64,000 nt of DNA from Nocardioides renjunii (GTDB taxonomy: Bacteria > Actinomycetota > Actinomycetes > Propionibacteriales > Nocardioidaceae). Made by a program: the position numbers and the translations under genes. Of the stretch, positions 49,747 to 59,594 are shown in pieces; within the stretch, counting starts at the first letter, position 1, and each line of letters starts with the position of its first letter. The notes under the pieces are model-generated. The model did no database searches. It worked only from the letters and a program-made list of their open reading frames with translations, and was not told where the DNA came from. The stretch spans positions 1 through 64,000 of the forward strand of contig NZ_CP141058.1 in the NCBI RefSeq assembly GCF_034661175.1, read 5' to 3'.

Positions 49747-52323
49747 ATGAGACGACGAGTGAGGCGTACGACGGCGCTGTGGGTGATGGCGGCAGCACTG
49801 GCCGTCACCGCTGCGGTAGCCCCGTCGACGGGGGCCACGGCGGCACCCGTGGTGAGCAGCGAGGACTTCGAGGACGGCAGCTTCGACCCGTGGACGGTCA
49901 GCGGCGGGCCGACCGTCTCGGTGGTCGACACCGGCGCCGGCCGGGTGCTGCAGGTGGCCGGTCGTGCCAACGACTACGACGGCATCCAGTCGCCGGGCCT
50001 CCTGCGGCCCGGGGGGACGTACACCCTGACGATGCGCGCCCGGCTCGCACCGGGGACCACCGGCTCCGCCGACATCCGGTTCGTCGTGAAGCCGAGCTAC
50101 ACCTGGGTGGGCAACACCACCGTCACCGGCGACGCGTGGAGCACCGTGAGCGGCACGTTCACCGTCCCGCGCGACGCTGACCCCGCCGGCCTCTCGGTCT
50201 ACCTCGGCTCGGGGGCGCTGTCCGGCAGCTCCGCGCCGTACGCCTACCAGGTCGACGACCTCGTCATCGAGGGCGGCACCGGCGACACGTGGACCCCGAC
50301 CCCGGACCCCGCGTTCGTCCCCGGAGGAGCGCTCGCACCGACCAGCGAGCCCCTCGCCGCGGCGCGCGGACTGGGCAACACGGCCGCCCTGACGTTCGAC
50401 GACGGTCCCAACCCCGGTGAGACCGAGGACCTGCTCGACGTCCTGGAGGCGCAGGGCGTGAAGGCGACGTTCTGCGTCATCGGCCAGAACGTCCAGGCCC
50501 CGGGCGGTGCGGCGATCCTGCGCCGGATCGTGGCCGAGGGCCACACGCTCTGCAACCACTCCACGTCCTACGCCGACATGGGGCAGTGGACGCAGACGCA
50601 GGTCGAGGCCGACCTCAAGGCCAACCTCGCGATCATCCGCGAGGCCGTCGGCGACCCACGGTTGCCCGTGCCCTACTTCCGCGCTCCCAACGGCAGCTGG
50701 GGCCAGACCGGCGCCGTGGCGGCGGCGCTCGGCATGCAGCCCCTCGGGCTGGGCAACGTCATCTTCGACTGGGACGGCAACGACCAGTCGGTCGCGACCC
50801 TGACGGCGCGCCTGCGCGAGGCGGTCCAGCGCGGGGCGGTCGTCCTCGCGCACGACGGTGGGGGAGTGCGCGACAACACCGTCGCCGCCGTCCGGACCGT
50901 CCTGGCCGAGAAGGTCGCGCAGCGGTGGACCTTCACCCTGCCGCAGGGCGGGCAGCTCTCCCCGGTGCAGCAGGACATCCCGGGTCTCAAGGACGTGCTG
51001 GGGCGTCGCGGCATCGAGCACGTGGGCGTCGCGGTGGACCAGCGGGAGACGACCGGCCGGTCCGCCGAGCTGCTCCTGCGCCACTTCAACGCGATGACGC
51101 CCGAGAACGCCGGCAAGCCGGAGAGCGTCCAGCCCGTCGAGGGCCAGTTCAGCTGGCAGGGCCTCGACCAGCTGCTCGACTTCGCTGACGCGAACGGCGT
51201 CGAGGTCTACGGGCACGTGCTGGTGTGGCACTCGCAGACGCCGGCCTGGTTCTTCAAGGACGGCACCCGCGACCTCACCAGCAGCCGGGCCGACCAGGCG
51301 CTGCTGCGCAGCCGGATGAGGGCCCACATCAAGGCCATCGCCGACCACATCGACGCCCGCTACCCCGACGGCGACAGCCCCATCTGGGCGATGGACGTGG
51401 TCAACGAGGTGATCGCGGACGGCGACAACGCCAACCCGCACGACATGCGGGACAGCCGCTGGTTCCAGGTCCTCGGCGAGGGCTTCGTGGACGAGGCCTT
51501 CCGGCTGGCCGACCGCTACTTCCCCGACACCAAGCTCTTCATCAACGACTACAACACCGAGATGCCGGAGAAGCGAGCGGACTACCTCTCGCTGATCAAG
51601 GCACTGCAGCGTCGGCACGTGCCCATCGACGGCGTCGGGCACCAGGCGCACGTCGACGTCGCGCGTCCGGTGCAGTGGCTCGAGGACTCCATCACGGCCG
51701 TACGCCGGCTGGACCCGCGCCTGCTGCAGGCCATCACCGAGCTCGACGTCAACCTGTCGAAGCAGAACACCGGGGCGGACGTCAGCTCGGGGGAGACGCC
51801 GGAGTACGAGCGTGCCTTCGCCGATGACGACGACGCCGTCATCGAGCTGGGCTACTACTACCGCGACCTGTTCGCGATGCTCGGGCGGCAGTCGAGGTCC
51901 ATCGACTCGGTGACGTTCTGGGGCATCAGCAACGCGCGCACGTGGCTGCGTACGTGGCCCCTGCCCCGGCCGTGGGAGAACCCGCTGCCCTTCGACGACG
52001 ACCTGCAGGCCGCCCCGGCCTACTGGGGGATCGTCGACCCGTCCCGGCTGCCCACGCGACCCGCCGACGTGCTGGCGCCCCGGATCGCGGACACGCCCAC
52101 GGTGCGCGTCACGGTCCGCGGCCGCGACCGGGCGGTCAAGGTCCGCTACGCCGAGCCGTCAGCGATCGACACCGTCGACGGTCCCCGTCGGGTGACCTGC
52201 AGTCCGGCGTCGGGCTCGCGGTTCCCCGTGGGCACCACCACGGTGACCTGCACCGCCCGCGACTCCTCGGGCAACACCCGCACCAGCACCTTCGACGTGG
52301 TGGTCACCCGCCGCGGCCGCTGA
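49747..52323 (+). CDS. secreted CE4 deacetylase-GH10 xylanase multidomain enzyme
   Basis: An 858-aa exported enzyme. ATG 49747 follows GGAGG and gives a Sec signal (RRRVRRTTALWVMAAALAVTAAVA, cleaved near ATA-AP). A carbohydrate-binding module (about 35-195, FEDGSFDPW) is followed by a NodB/CE4 deacetylase (LTFDDGPNPGETEDLLDVLE, GHTLCNHS, FRAPNGSWG). Next is a GH10 xylanase with acid/base in DVVNEVIAD near 554 and nucleophile in AITELDVNLS near 664, then a C-terminal HYR-like beta domain. It would remove acetyl groups and cut xylan backbones. Probably repressed by the adjacent LacI protein. Confidence 0.9.
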   Translation: MRRRVRRTTALWVMAAALAVTAAVAPSTGATAAPVVSSEDFEDGSFDPWTVSGGPTVSVVDTGAGRVLQVAGRANDYDGIQSPGLLRPGGTYTLTMRARLAPGTTGSADIRFVVKPSYTWVGNTTVTGDAWSTVSGTFTVPRDADPAGLSVYLGSGALSGSSAPYAYQVDDLVIEGGTGDTWTPTPDPAFVPGGALAPTSEPLAAARGLGNTAALTFDDGPNPGETEDLLDVLEAQGVKATFCVIGQNVQAPGGAAILRRIVAEGHTLCNHSTSYADMGQWTQTQVEADLKANLAIIREAVGDPRLPVPYFRAPNGSWGQTGAVAAALGMQPLGLGNVIFDWDGNDQSVATLTARLREAVQRGAVVLAHDGGGVRDNTVAAVRTVLAEKVAQRWTFTLPQGGQLSPVQQDIPGLKDVLGRRGIEHVGVAVDQRETTGRSAELLLRHFNAMTPENAGKPESVQPVEGQFSWQGLDQLLDFADANGVEVYGHVLVWHSQTPAWFFKDGTRDLTSSRADQALLRSRMRAHIKAIADHIDARYPDGDSPIWAMDVVNEVIADGDNANPHDMRDSRWFQVLGEGFVDEAFRLADRYFPDTKLFINDYNTEMPEKRADYLSLIKALQRRHVPIDGVGHQAHVDVARPVQWLEDSITAVRRLDPRLLQAITELDVNLSKQNTGADVSSGETPEYERAFADDDDAVIELGYYYRDLFAMLGRQSRSIDSVTFWGISNARTWLRTWPLPRPWENPLPFDDDLQAAPAYWGIVDPSRLPTRPADVLAPRIADTPTVRVTVRGRDRAVKVRYAEPSAIDTVDGPRRVTCSPASGSRFPVGTTTVTCTARDSSGNTRTSTFDVVVTRRGR

Positions 52324-52333
52324 GGGACTCACG

Positions 52334-52374
52334 ACGACGGGGGCGGGCACCGGACGGGTGTCCGCCCCCGTCGT
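52334..52374 (+). terminator. hairpin terminator after the xylanase gene
   Basis: An 18-bp stem (ACGACGGGGGCGG pairing with CCGCCCCCGTCGT, extended inward by GCACC/GGTGT with one G-U) closes a 5-nt loop 11 nt after the stop. There is no T tract, as is common for actinobacterial terminators. Confidence 0.75.
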
Positions 52375-52437
52375 GCTGTCGAGTCTGGTAGGACTTGTCC
52401 GCCTGATCGGCGACCCTCGGACGAGACGGAGCACCCC

Positions 52438-53013
52438 ATGGACCCCGCGCGCGTGCTGGTCATGGGCGCGAGCGGCTCCGGCACCACGACGCTGGCCCGC
52501 GCGCTCGCCGGCCGTTGGGCCGTCCCGCACGCCGACGCCGACGACTACTTCTGGGTGCCCACCGACCCGCCGTACGTCGACAAGCGGCCGGAGGCCGAGC
52601 GCATCCGTCTGATGCAGGAGGTGTTCCTGCCCCGCCCGGCGTGGGTGCTGTCGGGGTCGATCATGGGCTGGGGTGAGCAGGTGGTGCCGCTCCTGGACGC
52701 GGTCGTCTTCTGCTCGCTGGCCCCCGACGTGCGCCTCCAGCGGCTGGGGGACCGCGAGGCGGTGCGCTACGGCGACCGCATCGAGCCGGGCGGTGACCTG
52801 GCGGAGTCCCACGCTGAGTTCATCGCATGGGCGGCCGGCTACGAGGACCCGGCCTTCGACGGCCGGAGTCGGGCGGTGCACGAGGAGTGGCTGACCGGGC
52901 TCGCCTGCCCGGTGCTGCGGGTCGACACCGGGCGACCGGTCGAGGAGCTCGTGCAGGAGATCGCGGAAGATCCGAGTCACCGGGTGGCTCAGAACTTCCG
53001 CGATGATCGCTGA
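52438..53013 (+). CDS. adenylate kinase-like P-loop protein
   Basis: A 191-aa P-loop NTPase: Walker A VLVMGASGSGTTTLARALA at the N-terminus, then HADADDYFW and a lid-like region RLGDREAVRYGDRIEPGG. It fits the small AAA_17/FlaR-type nucleotide or topology-linked kinases; the substrate is not known. ATG 52438 lies just after the xylanase terminator, so it is an independent unit. Confidence 0.75.
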   Translation: MDPARVLVMGASGSGTTTLARALAGRWAVPHADADDYFWVPTDPPYVDKRPEAERIRLMQEVFLPRPAWVLSGSIMGWGEQVVPLLDAVVFCSLAPDVRLQRLGDREAVRYGDRIEPGGDLAESHAEFIAWAAGYEDPAFDGRSRAVHEEWLTGLACPVLRVDTGRPVEELVQEIAEDPSHRVAQNFRDDR

Positions 53014-53128
53014 CGGCGAGAAATGCGCGGATCAGGCCGCGAAACCTGTCGTACCCGCGCCGTCCCGTTCGTGGTAGGGGTGAGAGGCCGCCCAGCAGGG
53101 GTGGCCGCAACCGCTGGAGATGACTGCC

Positions 53129-53461
53129 ATGCACTACCTCCTTTCCGTGGTCGACGACACCGCCAACCCCGGCCCCGCCGACGAGCCGGGCGCCGTCGAC
53201 CGTTTCAACGACCAGCTCAAGCAGGACGGCTACTGGGTCTTCGCCGGTGGCCTGCAGACGCTGGACACGGCCACCGTCGTCGACGCCCGCTCCGGCGACA
53301 CCACCGTCACGGACGGCCCGTTCGCCGAGACCAAGGAGTACCTCGCCGGCTTCTGGGTGATCGAGGCGCCCGACCTCGACGTCGCGCTCACCCTCGCCGA
53401 GGGCGGGTCCCGGGCCTGCCGCCGCAAGATCGAGGTCCGTCCCTTCGACGGCATCGCCTGA
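53129..53461 (+). CDS. DGPF (YCII-related) protein
   Basis: A 110-aa protein of the DGPF/YCII family, with HYLLSVVDDT, a central VVDARSGDTTVTDGPFAETKEYLAGFWVI containing the DGPF motif, and RKIEVRPF at the end. ATG 53129 has GGAGA 8 nt upstream. It ends 10 nt before an ECF sigma factor with a C-terminal repeat region. In the ECF42 group the sigma factor controls expression of its neighbouring DGPF gene, so it is probably the direct target. The biochemical role of DGPF proteins is unsettled. Confidence 0.85.
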   Translation: MHYLLSVVDDTANPGPADEPGAVDRFNDQLKQDGYWVFAGGLQTLDTATVVDARSGDTTVTDGPFAETKEYLAGFWVIEAPDLDVALTLAEGGSRACRRKIEVRPFDGIA

Positions 53462-53471
53462 GCCTGCGTCC

Positions 53472-54722
53472 GTGAGCGGTCTCGACGAGGTCGTGGCCCG
53501 GGTCCACCGCGACGAGTGGGCCCGGGTCGTGGCCACGATCGCCCGCCGCTTCGGTGACCTCGACGTCGCCGAGGACGCCACCGCCGAGGCCTTCGCCACC
53601 GCCGTCGAGCGGTGGCGCGACGACGGCCTACCCCCCAACCCGGGCGCGTGGCTGACCACCACCGCCGGCCGCAAGGCGCTCGACCGCGTACGACGCGAGA
53701 GCCGGCGCGACGAGAAGCAGAGGCAGGCGCTCATGCTCGGTGACCAGCTCTCCGGACCTCCCGAGCCGACCGGCGCCGTCGGCGACGAGCGGCTGCGGTT
53801 GGTGTTCACCTGTGCCCATCCCGCGCTCGCCATGGAGTCGCGCGTCGCGCTCACGCTGCGGATGGTCGGCGGCCTGACCGTCGCCGAGATCGCCCGCGCG
53901 TTCCTGGTCCAGGAGACGGCGATGGCGCAGCGGATCACCCGCGCCAAGGCCAAGATCAGGGCCGCCGGCATCCCCTGGCGGGTGCCGGAGGCCGACGACC
54001 TGCCGACGCGCGTCGCCGGCGTGCTGGCCGTGCTCTACCTCGTCTTCAACGAGGGCTACCTCGCCACGAGCGCCGACGCCGACCCGGTGCGGGCCGACCT
54101 CACCGCCGAGGCCGTACGCCTGACCCGCCTGGTGCGCGAGCTCCTGCCCGACGACGGCGAGGTCGCCGGCCTGCTGGCGCTGATGCTGCTCATCGAGGCC
54201 AGGCGCGGGGCGCGGGTCTCCCCCCACGGCGAGCTGGTCACCCTCGACCAGCAGGACCGCGGCGCGTGGGACCGCGACCTCGTCGCCGAGGGGCACGCCC
54301 TCGTGCGCGAGCGGCTCGCGTCGGGCCGCCCGCCCGGCCGCTACCAGCTGCTGGCCGCCATCAACGCGGTGCACACCGACGCCCGCGACGCGCGCGACAC
54401 CGACTGGTCGCAGGTCGTCGCGCTCTACGACCAGCTCGTCCGCCTCGACCCCTCGCCGGTGGTGGCGCTCAACCGAGCGGTGGCGGTCGGCGAGCTCGAC
54501 GGTCCGCACGTCGCGCTCGCGCAGGTCGACGCGCTCGCCGGGTCGCTGGACGGCTACCACGCGTTCCACGCCGCCCGGGCCGACCTGCTGCGCCGGCTGG
54601 GCCGCAGCGCCGACGCGCGGGCGGCGTACGACCGCGCGATCGACCTCGCCGGCAACAGCGCCGAGTCGGCGTACCTGCGTCGCCGGCGCGACGAGCTCGG
54701 CACCGCCGAGGGCGACGCCTGA
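53472..54722 (+). CDS. ECF42-type RNA polymerase sigma factor
   Basis: A 416-aa sigma factor. Region 2 has FGDLDVAEDATAEAFATAVERW and NPGAWLTTTAGRKALDRVRRE; region 4 has VGGLTVAEIARAFLVQETAMAQRITRAKAKI. The C-terminal 200 residues are TPR-like (VALNRAVAVGELDGPHVAL, RAAYDRAIDL), the extension characteristic of ECF42. No anti-sigma gene is adjacent. The start is GTG 53472. A TGTCGT hexamer at 53047-53052, upstream of the DGPF gene, resembles the ECF42 -35 element TGTCGA. Confidence 0.9.
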   Translation: MSGLDEVVARVHRDEWARVVATIARRFGDLDVAEDATAEAFATAVERWRDDGLPPNPGAWLTTTAGRKALDRVRRESRRDEKQRQALMLGDQLSGPPEPTGAVGDERLRLVFTCAHPALAMESRVALTLRMVGGLTVAEIARAFLVQETAMAQRITRAKAKIRAAGIPWRVPEADDLPTRVAGVLAVLYLVFNEGYLATSADADPVRADLTAEAVRLTRLVRELLPDDGEVAGLLALMLLIEARRGARVSPHGELVTLDQQDRGAWDRDLVAEGHALVRERLASGRPPGRYQLLAAINAVHTDARDARDTDWSQVVALYDQLVRLDPSPVVALNRAVAVGELDGPHVALAQVDALAGSLDGYHAFHAARADLLRRLGRSADARAAYDRAIDLAGNSAESAYLRRRRDELGTAEGDA

Positions 54723-54798
54723 GCCACATCCCGACCCGGGGCGCGAGCCGCTCCCACCGGTCGCGGGCCGTTGGGCGGCGTACGGGACAATCGAGGCC

Positions 54799-55554
54799 GT
54801 GACCGCCTCCCGCCGACCCGGCCTGCTGACCGACCTCGGCGCCGCGGCCCTCGCGCTGGTGCTGGTCGCGATCGCCACGATGCTGGGGACGTGGCAGTAC
54901 GACGCGTGGCAGGCGCACCGCGACGCCGAGGCCCGCGACCTGACCGGGATCACCCCCGTGCCGCTGACCGACGTGATGGGCAGCGACGACCGCTTCCCCG
55001 CGCCCGACCTCGGCCGGCCGGTCGAGGTCGCCGGTGAGTGGCTCGACGGGGGCTTCTGGGTCGACGACCGCGAGCTCGACGGAGAGGCGGGCTACTGGGC
55101 GGTGGCCCCGCTGCAGGTCGACGACTCCGCCGTGCTCGTCGTACGCGGCTGGGCGGCGGAGCCCGACCCGGCACTGCTGGAGGCGACCGGCGACGCCGAC
55201 CTGACCGGCTGGCTGCAGGCGCCCGACGGCAGCCTGGTCACGGACGCGGACCCCTCCGACGACGTCTTCCCCGAGATCCGCGTGGCCGACGCGGTGCAGC
55301 GCGTGGACGTCGACCTCTACTCCGCCTACCTCGTCGCCCAGGAGCCGGCGGAGGGACTCAGTCCCGCCGAGCTCGAGGCCCTGCCCAGCCCGAGCCGCTT
55401 CACCGGGATCCGCAACCTGCTCTACGCGCTCGAGTGGTGGGTCTTCGGCGCGTTCGCGGCCTTCATCTGGTGGCGCTGGCGGCGCGACGCGACGGCTCCG
55501 GAGGTCGCCGAGGCGCTCGACACCACCGAGGTCGGGCAACCGACCCCCCGATAG
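54799..55554 (+). CDS. SURF1 family protein
   Basis: A 251-aa membrane protein involved in cytochrome c oxidase assembly. Two membrane helices lie at the ends (AAALALVLVAIATMLGTWQ at about 15-33; WWVFGAFAAFIWW near 220) with a large extracytoplasmic beta domain between them (PVEVAGEWLDGGFWVDDRELDG). The GTWQ turn after helix 1 is typical of SURF1. The start is GTG 54799. DUF3817 follows within 10 nt, so the two are co-transcribed. Confidence 0.88.
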   Translation: MTASRRPGLLTDLGAAALALVLVAIATMLGTWQYDAWQAHRDAEARDLTGITPVPLTDVMGSDDRFPAPDLGRPVEVAGEWLDGGFWVDDRELDGEAGYWAVAPLQVDDSAVLVVRGWAAEPDPALLEATGDADLTGWLQAPDGSLVTDADPSDDVFPEIRVADAVQRVDVDLYSAYLVAQEPAEGLSPAELEALPSPSRFTGIRNLLYALEWWVFGAFAAFIWWRWRRDATAPEVAEALDTTEVGQPTPR

Positions 55555-55564
55555 GTTGAGCGCC

Positions 55565-55945
55565 GTGTCCCGCACCCTCACCGCCTACCGCGTCATGGCC
55601 ACGATCGTCGGGGTCCTGCTCGTGGTGCTCTGCCTGATCGGCGTCCCGCTGGCCAACTTCGACGGCTCCCCGATGTGGGGCGTCTTCGACAGCACGCCCA
55701 TGTGGGTCACGCCCGGGTCGGACCTCAACGAGCTCGGCGACGCCATCACGACCTACCTCGGCGTCGCCCACGGCTGGCTCTACATGATCTTCCTGTTCTG
55801 CGCCTTCCTGCTCTCGCGCCGAGCCGGCTGGGACCTGCCGTTCACCCTCGTGACGCTGGTCTGCGGCACCATCCCGGTCCTGTCGTTCTGGGCGGAGCAC
55901 CGCGCCACCCAGCGCGTGCGCGCCGAGCACCCGCAGACCGCGTAG
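55565..55945 (+). CDS. DUF3817 membrane protein
   Basis: A 126-aa protein with three to four hydrophobic segments: ATIVGVLLVVLCLIGVPL at the N-terminus, AHGWLYMIFLFCAFLLS, and LPFTLVTLVCGTIPVLSFW, ending with EHRATQRVRAEHP. DUF3817 proteins are membrane proteins of unknown function found in actinobacteria, often near SURF1. GTG 55565 is preferred; TTG 55556 adds three residues. Confidence 0.85.
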   Translation: MSRTLTAYRVMATIVGVLLVVLCLIGVPLANFDGSPMWGVFDSTPMWVTPGSDLNELGDAITTYLGVAHGWLYMIFLFCAFLLSRRAGWDLPFTLVTLVCGTIPVLSFWAEHRATQRVRAEHPQTA

Positions 55946-55978
55946 CCGCCGCGCCCCCGCCCTCACTAGGGTCGGGCC

Positions 55979-56824
55979 ATGACCACAGCGTTCGTGCTCG
56001 GCGGAGGCGGCGTGCTGGGCGCGGTCGAGGTCGGCATGCTGCGCGCGCTGCTCGAGCGCGACATCGTCCCGGACCTGGTGCTGGGCACGAGCGTGGGTGC
56101 GCTCAACGGCGCCCTGGTGGCGCGCCAGCCCGAGCTCCCGGTGGTCGACCGGCTCACCGAGCTCTGGGCCGAGACGGCGCAGGGCGGCGACGTGTACGGC
56201 GACCGGCCGCTGCGCACGGTGCGCCGGGCCGTCACGACCGGCACCCACATCTACTCCTCCGCCCCGCTCCGGCGTCGCCTCGAGGAGGAGCTCGGCGAGA
56301 CCCGCTTCGAGGACCTGCCGGTGCGGTTCGAGGTGTGCGCGGCCAGCATCGAGCGCGCGGCCGAGCACTGGTTCACCAGCGGCCCGGTCGTGCCGGCGAT
56401 CCTCGCCAGCGCCGCCGTACCCGGCCTGCTCCCGCCCGCCGAGGTGGACGGCGAGCACTTCCTCGACGGCGGCCTGGTCAACTCCATCCCCGTCGGTCGC
56501 GCGGTCGAGCTCGGCGCGACGCGCGTGTTCGTGCTGCAGGTGGGTCGCATCGACCGGCCGCTCAAGCCGCCGACGAAGCCGTGGGAGGTGGCGCGGGTGA
56601 GCTTCGAGGTGGCCCGCCGGCACCGCTTCACCCGCGACATGGCGACGATCCCCGACGGTGTGGAGGCGCACGTCCTGCCTGCCGCCGGTACGTCGTCGCG
56701 CGACGACTCGCTGTGGGCGCACCGCGACTTCGCCGGCGTGCAGGCCCGGATCGACGCGACGTACGCCGCCTCGCGCAGCCACCTCGACGAGGCCCTCGGT
56801 CCCCGCCCGGACCGCCGTCCGTGA
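55979..56824 (+). CDS. patatin-like phospholipase
   Basis: A 281-aa lipid hydrolase. It has the oxyanion motif LGGGGVLGAVEVG at the N-terminus, nucleophile elbow LGTSVGALNGALV near residue 40, and catalytic dyad Asp in FLDGGLVNSIPVG near 165. It overlaps the acyltransferase gene by 4 nt, so the two are coupled and may act together on membrane phospholipids. Confidence 0.9.
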   Translation: MTTAFVLGGGGVLGAVEVGMLRALLERDIVPDLVLGTSVGALNGALVARQPELPVVDRLTELWAETAQGGDVYGDRPLRTVRRAVTTGTHIYSSAPLRRRLEEELGETRFEDLPVRFEVCAASIERAAEHWFTSGPVVPAILASAAVPGLLPPAEVDGEHFLDGGLVNSIPVGRAVELGATRVFVLQVGRIDRPLKPPTKPWEVARVSFEVARRHRFTRDMATIPDGVEAHVLPAAGTSSRDDSLWAHRDFAGVQARIDATYAASRSHLDEALGPRPDRRP

Positions 56825-57843
56825 GCCGTCGCGCGGTCTGGGCCGTCCGCCGGCTCCTCGTCGCCCCGGCGGTCATCGGGCTGACGGTGCTGCTCTGGGT
56901 GACCATGCCCGCGTGGCTGCTGGTCGCGGCCGCGTTGTCGCCGGTGCTGCCCGGGCGGTGGCGCGCGCTGCGGCTGCTGTGGCTGGTGCTGCTCTACGCC
57001 ACGATGGAGACGCTGCTGCTCGTCGTGCTGCTCGGGCTCTGGCTCGCCAGCGGCTTCGGCTGGCGGATCCGGTCGCCGTACTTCGCCGGGATCCACTACG
57101 ACCTGGTGCAGGGGACGCTGATCGTGTTCTTCCGGGAGGCCCGCCGGGTGCTCGCCCTCCGGATCCGCACGGACGGCCCCCACCCGCCGCGGGTGCCGGA
57201 CGGGCCGGTGCTGGTGATGTGCCGCCACGCCGGGCCGGGCGACTCGTTCACGCTGATGTACGCGCTGCTGCACTGGTACCACCGCGAGCCGCGGGTCGTC
57301 CTCAAGAACACCCTCGCCTGGGACCCGGCGATCGACGTCATCCTCAACCGGATCCCGGCGCGCTTCATCTCGCCGAACCCGGTCGCCGGAGAGGACCTCG
57401 AGTCGCAGATCGCCACCCTCGCGTCGGGGCTCGACGACAACGACGCCTTCGTGATCTTCCCCGAGGGCGGCAACTTCACCCCGGCCCGCCGAGACCGGGG
57501 GATCGCCCGGCTCCGCAGGCTCGGCCTCGAGCGGATGGCGGTCCGCGCCGAGGAGATGACCCACGTCCTGGCACCACGGCCCGGCGGGGTGCTTGCGGCC
57601 CTCGAGGCGGCGCCGGAGGCCGACGTGCTGATGGTGGCGCACACGGGGCTCGACCACCTGCTCACGGTCGGCGACCTGTGGCGCGAGCTGCCGATGGACA
57701 AGCAGCTCACCATGCGCTGGTGGCAGGTGCCGCGCGCGGAGATCCCCGAGGACCGCGAGGCGCGGATCGAGTGGCTCTACGGCTGGTGGGAGCGGATCGA
57801 CGACTGGGTCGAGGAGCACCGGCCGGTCGACCTCGCCCGCTGA
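56821..57843 (+). CDS. membrane lysophospholipid acyltransferase family protein
   Basis: A 340-aa protein with two N-terminal membrane segments (PAVIGLTVLLWVTMPAWLLVAAAL; ALRLLWLVLLYATMETLLLVVLLGLWL) and a PlsC-like domain: CRHAGPGDSF (the Hx4D motif), then VIFPEGGNFTPARR, the FPEG block. GTG 56821 overlaps the patatin stop. It probably acylates a lysophospholipid or related acceptor; the acceptor is not indicated by sequence. Confidence 0.85.
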   Translation: MSRRAVWAVRRLLVAPAVIGLTVLLWVTMPAWLLVAAALSPVLPGRWRALRLLWLVLLYATMETLLLVVLLGLWLASGFGWRIRSPYFAGIHYDLVQGTLIVFFREARRVLALRIRTDGPHPPRVPDGPVLVMCRHAGPGDSFTLMYALLHWYHREPRVVLKNTLAWDPAIDVILNRIPARFISPNPVAGEDLESQIATLASGLDDNDAFVIFPEGGNFTPARRDRGIARLRRLGLERMAVRAEEMTHVLAPRPGGVLAALEAAPEADVLMVAHTGLDHLLTVGDLWRELPMDKQLTMRWWQVPRAEIPEDREARIEWLYGWWERIDDWVEEHRPVDLAR

Positions 57844-57870
57844 GCGGTGCGACTCCTCCCGGAACGACCG

Positions 57871-57926
57871 CGGGCGGTGTCCCAGCCACGTCCCGAGGAT
57901 CAGGAGCGTGGGTGGCACACCGCCCG
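57871..57926. terminator. inverted repeat between convergent genes
   Basis: CGGGCGGTGT (57871-57880) and ACACCGCCCG (57917-57926) pair perfectly around a 36-nt loop, between two converging genes. It may serve as a two-way terminator. Confidence 0.4.
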
Positions 57927-57943
57927 GGGCGGGGCAAGCCGGA

Positions 57944-58792
57944 CTACGTGTGGCGCGGCACGTCCTCGATGTCGATGATCTCCGCGGGGGCGTCGGGCGT
58001 GGTGGCGTCGTGCGCCTCCTCGGCCGAGTCGCTGATCGCCTCGCCGGGGGCGCCGCCGCCGACGTCCACCGACGCGGGGGGCTCCGCGGTGACGACGTCG
58101 TCCGCGGTGACCTCCCCGATCGGGTCGGTGAGGGGGTCGCCCACGGGGTCGGCCAGGGCGGTCGTCGCCGGGGTCACCGGGGTCACCGGGGTCACCGGCG
58201 CGGCCGCCGCGGCGGCCGTCGAGGTCGTCGAGGTCGACGAGGTCGAGGACGCGGGCGGTGCCGGGGGGACGTAGGTCGACTGCCAGTTGGCCTCCGCGTC
58301 CTGCTTGCCGCGCAGCTTGCTGAAGATCACGCCGCCGATGGCCAGCAGGCCGCCGAGGAGCAGCAGCTTCTTGAGCTTGCCGCCGCCCTGCGGCTCGGGC
58401 TCGATGCCGCGCAGCTCGTTGACCTTGGCGGTCGCGAGGTCGCGGCCCTCGGCGGCACGGGCCGCGGCGACGGCGGCGGCCAGGGACGCGGTCTCGGCGG
58501 CACGGGCGCGCGCCTCCTCGAGCAGCGGCGCTGCCTTCTCGCGGGCCTCCGCGGCGCGCTCGGCGGCGATCGCGGCTCCGGCGGCCGCCTTCTCGGCAGC
58601 GACGGTGCGACCCTCGGCGAGCAACGGCTGGGCCTTGTCACGCGCGTCGGCGATGGCGGGCCCGGCCTTGTCGACGGCCTGCTCCCACGCCTGCTCCAGC
58701 TGGGGGATGACGGACTCGGTGACGGTCTCCGAGAGCTGCTCGACGTAGTCGTGGGCGCGGTCCATGAGGGACTTCTTGCGGCCGAAAGGCAT
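57944..58792 (-). CDS. membrane-anchored coiled-coil protein
   Basis: A 282-aa protein. ATG 58792 follows GAGGAGG. Residues 1-130 form a long Ala/Glu/Arg-rich helix (AAAEKAAAGAAIAAERAAEARE), typical of a coiled coil, then GKLKKLLLLGGLLAIGGVIF gives one membrane segment. The C-terminal 110 residues are low complexity with PVTPVTPVTP and many Asp/Glu. It has no assigned family function. Confidence 0.75.
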   Translation of the reverse strand: MPFGRKKSLMDRAHDYVEQLSETVTESVIPQLEQAWEQAVDKAGPAIADARDKAQPLLAEGRTVAAEKAAAGAAIAAERAAEAREKAAPLLEEARARAAETASLAAAVAAARAAEGRDLATAKVNELRGIEPEPQGGGKLKKLLLLGGLLAIGGVIFSKLRGKQDAEANWQSTYVPPAPPASSTSSTSTTSTAAAAAAPVTPVTPVTPATTALADPVGDPLTDPIGEVTADDVVTAEPPASVDVGGGAPGEAISDSAEEAHDATTPDAPAEIIDIEDVPRHT

Positions 58793-59033
58793 GCGTGACC
58801 TCCTCTGTCTGTGTCCGTCCATCTCACCATGCCCTCCCTGACGCGGCCAGCCCCGTCCGGGTGTGCGAGACGCGCGGCACGTGGGTGGCCGGGCGGGCAG
58901 GGCGCCGCGCGTGGGCCCAGGCGTGGGCTGCCGGTCCGGGCTGCGTGGGTCGGGCGTGGGACCCGCGTGGCAGGATCGGGTCGCACGCACGACAACGAGA
59001 CGTCACACGTACCCACAGCTGAGAGGCACTCCC

Positions 59034-59546
<513 letters not shown>

Positions 59547-59594
59547 CGTCGACCTCACCACGTTCCTGATCACCCTGCCGAGCTCCACCTCCTG

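Noticed and set aside
49207..51651. Long minus-strand frame opposite LacI and the GH10 enzyme
   Set aside because: Overlaps two clearly real genes and lacks any recognisable domain.
58166..58200. Tandem GGGGTCACC repeats
   Set aside because: They encode the PVTPVTPVTP stretch of the minus-strand coiled-coil protein.
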